From positions 3,221,809 to 3,285,808 of the forward strand of contig OX155962.1 in the NCBI GenBank assembly GCA_944548615.1: 64,000 nt of DNA, read 5' to 3'. Below are positions 10,067-22,000 of this stretch, one piece after another. Positions within the stretch are counted from its first letter, which is position 1; the number at the start of each line of letters is the position of its first letter. A program made the position numbers and the translations under genes. The notes beneath the pieces are model-generated. The model was not told the DNA's origin. It saw only the letters and a program-made list of their open reading frames with translations, and did not search any database. The DNA comes from Micropterix aruncella (Eukaryota > Arthropoda > Insecta > Lepidoptera > Micropterigidae).

Positions 10067-13000
10067 GTGAGCCTCTCATTTTACGACTTTTATATTATGA
10101 AATCAGATGACATGACATGTCAATCGCTTATCTCCGATTCTCCAAGCTGTCTAGGGGCTTCCCCTAATATTAATATGGATTAGGTGTTTTTTTTTAGTAT
10201 GAGGTATTGATATTTACTTACTTACCTAACTATTCAGCAAGAGGAAAAGGCGTTATCAAACTATATATTAAATCATTTAAATTAATACAAAAACAAAAAT
10301 AAATAATCGTCGAAAACCTAAGTAACCGATAAGTAATTAATTAAATACATCATATTTTGTATTTTTATGTTTATTTATTTATTTAAATAAATACACATTT
10401 TAAAACTACAGTACATTACAAATTATTATTAGAGGCTCCGTTGTATATAGTAGCAAAAAAGAGAGTACCGCAGCCCAGTCCTTTATATCAACGCCGTTTA
10501 ACTAGGCCTAGGCCCGTACCATTGATTTTATAGTGTAATAGATAACGCCATCCTATACAAACAAATGGCAGCATATTTCTCGCCGTCACGACGCAGAGGG
10601 CGCTGGTGGTGCTGACGTCGAAACGTATAGTAATTTATTTGGATATCTATATTAACATTGATAATTAAGTTTTAATTATAAAGGATCGATTGATTCTAAA
10701 AACCCAATAATTCAAGCAGTTACAAAGAAATTAGCATTCAAATATTAGCGCTATCTATTGCATTTCATTTAAGCTACAAATCACATGTTCAATGAAGAAA
10801 ATAATAGATGGCGTGCTATTTTAGGCATCGCATTTTCCAACAATAAGCCATGAGAGATATGGCAACGTCGATCTACGTATTGTTGACAGTTCTATGACAG
10901 TGGACAGTTTATTGGGGTTTTGTGAGTTTTTGTGGTTTTTATGTGTAATTTTAAATGTGATTTAATGTAAAATACTCATCTGCAACAACTATTTAAGGTA
11001 AATATACATCTTTTTATCAACAAATTTGCGTATGTTGTTTTGCATACAAACATAACCTCAAATTGTGTTTCTTTGATTTGCAAAACATTCGTTATTATCG
11101 CTAATTTTACAGATTTCAATAACAGTTTTAGTTCATATCTATTAAATATTAATGGTATAATCATTTTTTAACAGTATTCTTTACCTATTTAGCGCTATTA
11201 TTAGCACAATCTATGTCGACATCATGTTATATTTTAGAGTGTTGTTTATTTTGAATGCAAATAAATTACAGATTCCCAGAAGCGTCTGTGCAGTCTGTGG
11301 ACTAAGTGAAATTGAGAGAGAGAGAGTCCACCTCATTTTCTGATACTATCTACGATAACGGCTTCAGATAAATATTTAATTGATCTTCTTCTACGACAAC
11401 TGTATAAGCTTTTATTTGTAATGCATGCAACAAGATAGCTTTTTTAACATGCCTGGCCACAGCCAACCAGGCCTCGTTTAAGATTATCACAGCAATATCG
11501 GCGTTCTATCAGTCGAGAAACAAGACGTATTGTCCAGATTAAAAGACGTTACCCATTAAATATATAATAGTTTTTGAGCACTCTAAACACACCTATTGCT
11601 TTGTTTTGCATACCTCATTATGTACCTCATCATTAATTTAACTTCAAATATATTACAGATTCCAGGAAGAGTTGTTAGTGCAATCCAGACATATCGCCGT
11701 TGGATCTGGATAAAATATAGGTACTCAACCAATTGGTTTGCCTCGTATACCTCATTATATATACCCTTTCATTAATTTTGACTTAAATTTCAGATTCCGA
11801 GAGTCATTGGTGCATTCCAGGGATATGTGTGCAGTGCATTCCTGGATAAAATACGATTTACATTAATCCCTCAAGGTAATTATTTGGTTATTCGTTTTTT
11901 ATCTTTAACTAGCTGACCCGTGCCCACTTCGTTGGGCGGTAAAACTTTTTACCTGTGATGAAATTATGAGTGTGGTTCGGTTAGTAGTGAGTGCTATGAT
12001 TTATTTCCTGACTGCCAAAAGAAGGGTTATATTTTTACTGCATATGTATGTATTTGCATGCCAATTTGACTATAATACCGTTATTTGTGAGTGTCTTCTT
12101 GTGAGTGTCTTATTTGTAAGTGTATTATTTCTTTAACTATTTATGCAGTAAAAGGGGAATTATATGCAGTAAAAGAGGAAAGCCTTTTGTTTTAAACACT
12201 TGAGACGATAAATTTACTTATTTTGATAAGAATTCATAATTGTTGATAATATGACCAATAAACATGACCTAAAGATTTAAATTATTTTTTTTCATATAAA
12301 AATAGTACTTTTTCTGACTTAAATATAAAAGTTAGGCATATGCTGTCGTGGCTTTTGTGTACGCATTATCAAGCTCTACAACTTTTCTTTAGAACTTAAT
12401 CATATATCTCTCATCGTTAAGGCAGCGTTAGTTATAAACGTTTTCGTTCGACCGTTTTCTCCGACTTACTTTGGAAATCCGACTATCACGAAAAAGTCAT
12501 TTCATTTTTCGGATTAATATATAGCCTATGACACTTACAACTAACGTGGCTTTCTATGGGTAAAAGAATTTTCAAAATCGGTTCAGTAGATCTAGAGATT
12601 ACTCCCTACAACCTCACAAACTCACAAACTTTACCTCTTTATAATATTAGTATAGATAAAGAAATTAACAAAAAAAATATGCAATCTACAATGAAAACAT
12701 CAAACAAAATATTAAACTAAATTACGCAAACCACAGAAATAAATTAAACTCTTATGATGTTTACTGACCAATGTCGCCCAACTAAGCGAAGCTTGTGCTT
12801 CAGTAGATGTTGGATTTGGTGAGCTAAATATTTAAACATATCAAACATTTAAGCATTTTTTTGTCTATTTTCAGACGCAATGGCATAAACACAAGGCCGA
12901 TAGAAACGACCTGTTGTCTTTAAATCTTCCTGAGGTGAAGAGTATGCACGTGTTGACACCCTTAATTGCTTCTATACTTGCAGCAGAGAAATTGCAATTC

Positions 13001-16000
13001 GTCTGACTTGATATTGGTCACTGTATAAAGGTAGGGGTAGCGAAAAGCCTTACTCGATACTTGGGTTTCATTATATCATAAGTATGCAACTTTTTGAATC
13101 AAAGAATAATAATATCAAAGGACTGCTAAAATTTTAGCTAGTTAATATGTAGGATTACTTTTATAGGTGGAATCTTTTTCTTAATAACTTACGGAATCCT
13201 TGGGTGCGTGTAAAAAATTGCAATAGATCGGTTTTATTTGATTTCGTATTTGTTTCTAAAGCCAAGCGATCTAACATGCGTAACATCACAACATCGGATT
13301 TTATGCCGATAAAAGGTTAACTTAATGAAGGTAGAGCGTGGAGAGATGAGTCTGTATCTGTATGCAGCTTTTGATCAAGCGAGCGATGCTCAATGACGAT
13401 GATCATCATCGATGCTACTATCGACTGACTGGAAACAATTTCATTATGTAGTCGAACATATCAAACGAATTCGAACCAGCTTGGGTGTAATATCACCGCT
13501 AATACTAGCTTATATTTTTTAGATGCCGAGGCGATGCTGTGTTCCCGGATACAAATCAAATTATAACTCTGCGTTGAAATCTGGAGAACTTCCCGTTTCA
13601 ACATTTTCTTTCCCGAAGGAAGATAATCTTCGTAAGCGATGGACTAGGGCTATTCCACGTTCTAATTGGACGCCGACCTCTGGTTCGTTTGTATGCAGTA
13701 ATCATTTTACTTCCGAAGAGGTTGTTCGTTCTCAAGAAATGTATATTCTAAAAGTTATGTAATACATCTAGTAGTCTAATATGTAAGTTTAATTTTCTAT
13801 TATAAATTATTACTAAGGCACTTCTGTGGGTGTAGGTATGTATTATCGTATTATTATTATTTTTTTTTTTTTTTTTAATACTTTATTCATTTATTTGTTT
13901 GTACATTTAGCCCCATTGTTATCAATGTTATAAGTAACTCGGAAAAATTGAACACCGAAATGCAGCTAATGCTCAGTGCCCACCTAACTAGGACTTAAAT
14001 GTCCCGTATCTAGGCGGGTCAGAGTAAATAATTGAAATAAGTAAAACAACTTACGTAACAATTAGCCTAATTAAAGTAAAAAAAACCTTTTTATTTTTAT
14101 ATTCAATGAATGTGCTTAATTTAGATTGAATAATATATCAGAATAAATAAATAACATAGGTAATACAATATGGCAAATACACATATACGTAAATACGATT
14201 TTAATAAATAATAGATGCTATATGGTATAAACATATTTATAATTAATTAAAATTGTCATATATGTTGTAAGCAATAATACTGCTGATATTACAATTCATT
14301 TAATTTACAATTTTATGTAATTAAAATACTGTTTTATTTATACATTTTATAATATTTTATCTGACATTTTTTACTACTGTTAATTTACACTGTCGACTGT
14401 ATTTGAAATTTTTAAGTAATTGATGACTATGAATTTTACACAACTCACCAATGCAATATAAAATGAAAGTAACAATGTAAAAACCTACTTAAAATAGCAA
14501 TATGTTTTTGTTATATAAATTTATTTAAATTAACTCTTAATGTTACCTTAAAAAAAAGTACAAAATTAAATTTTTACCATAGAACAGCTCTTGTTATTGT
14601 TCGATGTTATTGATTTTATGATAAAAATATTATTGTACATAGATCCTAAGATCTGAATTTGCTTAATAAAATTTTATATTTGCATTACTAAAATGACAAC
14701 AAAAGGAAATGTTAAATAATTAATTATTAGGCTAAGACGATGTTTTTGTTATGTAATTGTTTTTTTTATGGGTTTAAATAAATAAATAAATTAATAAATA
14801 AACAGTTAGGTACGTGTAAACTTTCTTATTTACTGTAAATAACGCCAGCTGGCGATGATCGCGCATAGTTCTGTCATATAAAATCAATGGTTCTGTGGTT
14901 TGTGATGGGCCGTTTACACTCTCGCGCGAGGCGAGACGCAAAACCATGTGTAAACAAACGGAACAGAGGCAAAGCTTCTAGCAAGTTGGTAAACATTTTG
15001 TACGCTCGTTAGAAGCTTTGCCTCTGTTCCATTTGTTTACTGATATGGTTTTGCGTCTCGCCTCGGGCCTCGCGCGGAGTGTAAACGCCCTATCAAATGC
15101 AGCGTTGCCAAATCTATGTTCATGGCAGAAACGGCGCATTTGCTAAAGACTCCGTTTCTTGATAGTGTGAGTTTCTAAAGCTGTTTAGTGTGCGTGACAG
15201 GGAAGAGCGCTTACAATAAATACTATCGATAAGATTCTTGAATAAATTTGAATAAAAGTATAAATTAAGGTTACAATAAATACTATCGATAAGATTCTTG
15301 AATAAATTAGAATAAAAGTATAAATAAAGCTGAATTTAAAAAATAGGTCTTTTATTAAAAAAAAAACCTATTTTTGTCACAACTAAAGAATGACAGATTC
15401 TCGTAATATTAAATGCATTTACAAATACTATCGGTATGATTCTTGATTAAATTAGATTAAAAATAAAAGTATTATCAATATAAGGTGTAGTAAAAACCTA
15501 ATAATATAAAAATAAGTCTTTTATTTAAAATAAAACTTTATTTTTATCACAACTAAACTATGTCAGATTCTCGTTAACGCTAGTTACAAATACTATCAAC
15601 ATCATTCTTGATTAAATTAGATTCAAAATAAAAGTAGTAAATATTAATTAATAATAAAAAAATATATTAAAAAATATGTTTTTTTATTTTAAAAAACCCT
15701 TTTTTTGTCATAATTAAACAATGTAAGATTCTCATAATATTATTTATTACTATACTAGTTTGGGTGCGCTAATGACCTTTAAATAGCACTAATTTATTAT
15801 AAAAAATTCTGACGCTCTTTTCTACTACAGCGTTCTTCATTTTAAAATGGATTCTTAGCTTGAGATAATTTTCGCAGATCGATTTTATTAGAAGATATGT
15901 ATGATCTTCAAAAAAACTGAAATCGAGTTGATGTTCATTTAAACAGCAAAAAATAATTTGGTTATTCGATGAGTGCATATCATACAATATCACGTCCCTT

Positions 16001-19000
16001 ATCATTGTATGCACTATCTTGGTTGCTAATTGCTTGGTTGCTAATACATGCTTATCTTGGTTGTTAATTTTACTATGGTGAATATATACTAAAAATTTAC
16101 GCAATTTTTTTCACATACTTATGAAATACACATCATCACTCGGGTAAATTAGGCCTCCTTTGTCTTTAGTCGATGTCAATGATTTTTTCTTGGAGCTTTT
16201 TAACCCATATATGCCCTGAACTATTTTGGGATGTTGATTTTGATTATTTTCAGATATGTTTATATTGAAAAGTCCCTATAACAGTATTAACTACTTTAGG
16301 TATATATTATTTTTTGTTAACTAGATATTTTGAGGTGTTCGAAAACGAAACAATGGGCAAATATCCTACGTTCGTTACCTATAGGTAATTCAAACCAAGA
16401 TGTTATAATGAATTTATTTAATATTTATTATTAATTTCACGTGCAATCTACTAATTCTATCTACAATCGACTAATTCTAAAAACACGAATAAGTCCATAA
16501 TTTACTACAAAACTTACCCAAATTTACTACAAAAGTATGATACTTGTACAAAGATTTACTCAACTGAATAAATACTTTCTTTTTTTCGGGAGACGTGATT
16601 TTTGCACGATGCGAACATGACACAACTGGCACTGCTTACTGTTTCAATCAAAAGTGTCAATTCAATCAAAAGGGAGTTCAAAGGGAACTCAAAGAAGTTC
16701 AATCAAAAGGGAGACAGTTCCGTACTCTTGAGAGAGCTAGCAGTTTTTTGGATTTTACTGAGCGCCCAAAGGATTTCCGATGCTTTTACGAAAGTACTAC
16801 TTCTTGTTTCGTTTTCGAATCGCTGGGCATATATGGGTTACCGTTGATAAACAGTCTTCACAGACTAGATACCTTTGTAAATGTTTTACAACAAACCCCG
16901 ATATATGGTAAATAACTTCTTCGGCATGCGTTATTTTTTTTAAGTATTCCAACGTTCTATATTTTGCAAGAGAATTATTAATCGTATCAACATACTGGGA
17001 TTTTTGTGTAAAGTTTAGAATAGGTAGGTATATTCTCTAACGGAATTCAGTTTCCTTCAGCGGCTTTAAATTCGGCGTGGACGAGTAATTTTGTATATGC
17101 TCCTCTAAACTGTTTTGCGGAAGGATTATTATTAAAGCCCCCCAGTGATCTAACTGCACCAAAAAATAACTCTAACAAAAAGCTTATATGTACATATTAA
17201 ACTCATTTTTGGAGGGTTTTGCTGAAGTAAATCGCTCTAAAGATTTTTCAGTGATTGTAGACAAAGTGTGAATCCTAAAAACCCAATTTTTCTTTGCGAG
17301 TTGATAACTAAAATATTATCAGCAAATTTAAGATTTTTTATGCATTGAATACCGTTTTCTATGAGCTGGTATTTTTTCAAGGTTTCTGGGCAGAATTGCA
17401 TGTTTATACCCGTAAGAGTTTAGATTTCTGCCAACGAATGGTATCACCTACGTTACCAGATTTCTCCAACGAAACGTAATGGTATCACCTACGTTCGAGT
17501 ACAAAAACAATAAAATAGCCAGTATAGCTAATAAATGCTTAAAAATTAATCAATAATGCGTTTATTCGATAAAGGAAAAGTATATTTTCAACGTTTCTTT
17601 GTTGCAATAAGTCGTACATTAATAATTATAACGTTTCGGTTTTGTTATATATCGATACTATTTTGTCGAAATTAATGTATCAGTACCTATCTATGTTAAA
17701 AAGTGAAGTCGGCGTTAAGTATGGGATTTTCCATGTTAGTATATCTAGTTTTCCATGATATATATCTATGTTAGTATATATAGTTCAATGTTAGTAGATG
17801 CATATTGTCATGGTATATCGGCGTTAATATAATCAATAATTATATAGAGATTTTTAGTTCTAAATGAATAGCGTGTAGTTTCATTACTTTTCCAAAATAT
17901 CTGTTATTGTGCAAACGATACTGACTATATCGATAACTACAATAGACACATCTCTAGCAATATAGATTTGCGTATCGGGCTAACGGCACACGCTTAGGGG
18001 CAAACAAAGGGGCAAACACATTATTGGACGCGTCCGTCAGCCGCGGCTTATACACGCGATCTGTGTAATGAATTTCTATTGAGCCGTGCACATTATCGGA
18101 CGTCAGTCGCGGACGACTGTGCACGCGTTCGTAAGCCGCGGCTTACGGACACGTCCGATAAAATGTTTGAACGCCATCTATCGGCCAAATATTGGTTTAT
18201 TGAAGATGGAAGCGCATTAAATCGAGTTTGAAAACTACGATGGCCATCTACCTGCCGTTTTTTGTATTAAATTGCGACTTCCATTTTGCAGTATGGAATG
18301 GCGTTATCTATTACACTATAAAATCAATGCCCGTACTAAGGCAAGCGTACCAAGAAAATAGTGGCTTGTGCATACTTCAAACTACATAAAAGAGAGAGAA
18401 AAAAGGTATCTAATAATATTAGGAATTAACTTAAGGCAATAAACAATGTATGTACAAATTAATCATAATCTAAAAACTAGGTCATTGATATGTCAATGCG
18501 TCTGTCAGTCTGTCAGTCTGCAAATAATATTTGTAAAATACCTATCTTAAGAAAATAAATAAATACAAACGGAGCTGCCATGGAATTCACCGACCGGAGT
18601 CGGGCCCATCATAATACTAATTTTTTTTTACACTTCTGGGGGGTGAGCAGTGGATTCCGGACTTACGAACCGGCTGTGGTAGGTTTAGGACAGCTGTCTT
18701 GCCACATGTGAGCGTTCACCTTGCCACCCATTCACTCCCCCTTCGAAGCCATAGAATTTGAGATGCGCAAATCGCAGTTTTAGATAATTTTTCTAAGAAA
18801 GAGTTGATTATTTTTCTGGAAAGGCCAAGATCTTTAAAGAGGTGAAATAGAGATTTAGCTGGCAGGCCACGAGCGCCAACTTCCACCGCGTGAAGGTGAA
18901 CAGTGAAGCCGTTCCGGGTTACGGCATTTGCAAGATCATGGTATTTATTTAATTTGTACTCGTGGTCTTTTGGGATATTTGATTCCCATGGAACAGTTAA

Positions 19001-22000
19001 TTCTACAATAAGAGCCACCTTCCGAGATAGAGAGTAAAGAGTTATATCTGGACGGAGGGCTGTGCATCCGAGACTTTCAGGGAATTTATACTGCTTAGAG
19101 ACCGAATCAACCTCCAGAATCCAATCTGTAGCTTTCTCGATTATTGAGAAAGGTTTTGTAGTTAAATGTTTTTTGCCTTTAGAGCCATCCCGCACAAACT
19201 GTATTGGGGGTTTGGAGGATACTGTCAAACCCTTGTTGGCACGAGCCACTGAGAGACTAATTACCTCGCGAATAACAGCGAGAACTTTGTCATGGCGGTA
19301 AGTGTACCGTCCTTGATCTAAGGCCACCTTGCAGCCAGCTAGAATGTGTCTAGCTGTGCAAGGGGTATTGCTACAGAGGGGACAAGAACTATCCTCGGCA
19401 AAGCTCCAACGAGCGAGGTTACTGGGGTCTGGAAGTGTATGCTGAAAGGCATTCAAATAAAATTTCAGCATCTCTGGCGTCCAGTCATAGAGCATTACCT
19501 TCCAGTGCATTGGAGGCGGAATGCAAAAGTCACCAATTGTTGTCCAATCATTCTGGCATTGAAGGCCAATAGCATGAGCCATACTCTTGCTGTCGTAATC
19601 TTCCCGCAAAAGAGACTTCTTCAAGTCCACGTCGCTCGTGGTTGTACTGCCATACCCCAGACCAGTGCCATTCTGGCTGATTCCAGTAAGGAACCTTTTG
19701 TGGAAGTCTACGCGGGCTTGTAGTTCATTTGAATCACTACAGCCACTTATTACGTGCTTCGATATTGCCGGATCTTTGGAATTGCACAGAATCGAATTTT
19801 TGGTTATTCTGGAGTTGGCGTAGAGCAGAGAGGGCAGTTTAAGCGCTAGCCCAAAATTTTGTTTGGACCTGAAGAGAGTCGAGGGGTCAGCTGGTTTGGC
19901 TAAGGACAGCCAGGATTTTAAACTAGCTGTCACCAGTGCATCTAGACGGGACAGTTGGGTTTTGGTAAAATCGTAAATAAGAAAGGGCCATGACAAATGT
20001 GACGTTAGATAATTGTCATAGATCCAGGCCTTACGGGGGCCAGAAATTAGCAAGGCATCTATTTTCGCCAGGCAACTTTTGAAATGCTCTATAACATGAT
20101 CGCCCGAGACGTCTTTTCCCTGATGGGTGATTTTTCTGCCGAGGAATTTGAAATGATTGTTTGGGTCTATAAGGGAGATATTAGAGCCCTTATAGACCAA
20201 TTTGGGGTCATAGGATGTAAATTTTGTGCCCATGCGGGCGAGTCCAAGGCAAAAACATTTGGAGGGCTTCACTTTTATACAGCCTGACCAGTCGCAGAAA
20301 AGCTCCACTTTCTGTAATAGCAGGGAAAGCTGCTTGGGGCTTCTGGTGATGAAAGTTAGGTCGTCGGCAAAAGCGAGGCACGACGAGGTGTATTGGCCGT
20401 CTGTTTTAAAACGGTAGCCCCACTTCCTGTCAAACTGGCTCAGGCTTTCCAGAAGTATATTAAAAACTATATTAAAAATCGTCGGGGAGAGGCAACAGCC
20501 CTGAAATAGTCCAATTGAATATGGTATAGAGCGGGTAGTCCATTCTTGCGTTTTAACATGGAAAGTCAGACAGTTGTAGTAGGAGGCTACAATGTCACGC
20601 ACGACTGGTGGGAAGTTGTACCAGCGGAGTGCAAAGTGGAGGAGACTGTGTCGGACTGACCCAAAGGCATTCTCTAGGTCGAGCCAGCATACATTGATTT
20701 GGCGTTCGTGCTGTCTCGCATCCTTGATGGCAGCAGCCAGGAGAGAGTTGTGCTCGAGGCAGCCCGAGACGCCGCGCATGAAGCCTTTTTGAACTGATAC
20801 TCCAAGGTACTCATTCCGGTGCATGAATTCGCTCATCCTCGTGTGGACTATGCTAAAAAAGATTTTGGCCACAGTGTCTGTGAGAGCAATGGGCCGAGCG
20901 TCCTTTGGTCCGGTGCAAACTGGGACCTTCGGAATTAAGATGACTGTCGCTCGGCCAAAATTCTGTGGGACTACACCGCTATTCCATATATTTCGGAAGA
21001 TGGATCCTAAATATTGCAGAAGGCAGGGGCATTTTTTGTATACTAAATAGGGAATACCATCGGGACCCGGAGTAGAGCCCGACGGCTTCCTCTTTACTTG
21101 ATTAAGAATCTCATCTAGTGATGGAGGTTGAGAAGCAAAAGCTACCGTAGGCAGGGGCGGAGGTGTAATACCCGGCGGAGGGCTGTAATTATGGAGCCGC
21201 ATTGGGTCCTCATACGTGGTCGAAAAATATTCCGTGGCCATATCTTCCGGGATTTGGATTTTTCCCTTGGCGGCAGACAAAACCGTTTTGCTGTAGTTAA
21301 AACGGTTTTTGTCGAACCGGGCTTCCTCTTTGGATTTGAGAAATGCTGCCTTGCGCTTGTCGTTTTGCGTTGCTACGCTCTGTATGAGTTTTAGTATAGA
21401 GCGGTACGCGCGCGAGAAGTTGTGGCAGAGGGCTTTATCCCCGGCTTTCTTGGCTTCACGTAACTGGCGACGAAGTAGCCGCTTTTGCCTACGGAGCTTT
21501 GCCTTAAATGCGTTTTCTCTGTGAACCGGGTCGACATGGGTAGATTTTGGGTAAACACCCGAGAAGTATTCATGGACCGCCACCTGGAAGGATGACAGCT
21601 GGACGCTGGCAGGGGCATTACGGTTCACAGAGTGGTCAAGAATAGAAGTTAAATTATTATTATGAAATTCCCAGTCCTCTTTCGCAAGTGAAGGGAATTT
21701 TAGAGGAGGGAAGGATACGATTTGCGCGGGTAGAGGAGACCGGTCGGGTGACAAACTGCGGGCAGATGTGGAGTCAAGGGACATGTGAGGTTCAACTCTG
21801 TCCGTGACTCCTTGCGACGGTTTAAGACACTGACGTGCAGCGTCGCTATCATCATGCCCAGCAATGTGTTTATTTAACCATGCTAATCGTTTATATTGTT
21901 TCCCACAGATAGGGCAAGCAAGGTCCGGTGTCGTTTTAGCCGTGTCGTTGTTTGGGGTTTCTACTGGGGTAGCGGGAATTCTCCCCCCCTGATAGGCCGC

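Larger units (their letters stand above)
10520..18329. mobile_element. P-type DNA transposon (or composite) with 32-bp terminal inverted repeats
   Basis: Perfect 32-bp inverted ends: 10520-10551 begins CATTGATTTTATAGTGTAAT and 18298-18329 is its reverse complement. They are flanked by a CCCGTAC direct repeat (7 bases; 8 if the outer G is counted, the size known for P elements). The flanks join to recreate the uninterrupted repeat seen at 34580-34960 and 55383-55690. Inside are degenerate P transposase sequence on the minus strand (15766-17450), a THAP-domain exon on the plus strand (13523-13762) and several secondary insertions. Confidence 0.85.

Noticed and set aside
9662..10079. Two overlapping minus-strand open frames (about 130 codons each) across Naam exon 1
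   Set aside because: They are mirror images of the CpG-rich exon, lack any recognisable domain and overlap each other. The plus-strand frame splices into a known protein.
16595..16915. Plus-strand open frame of 106 codons
   Set aside because: It overlaps minus-strand P transposase remnants and contains a simple CAATCAAAAGGGAG repeat; no domain.
19062..21618. Several short frames antisense to the R2-type ORF
   Set aside because: Shadows of the long ORF; the same frames recur antisense in the 31143-33925 copy.
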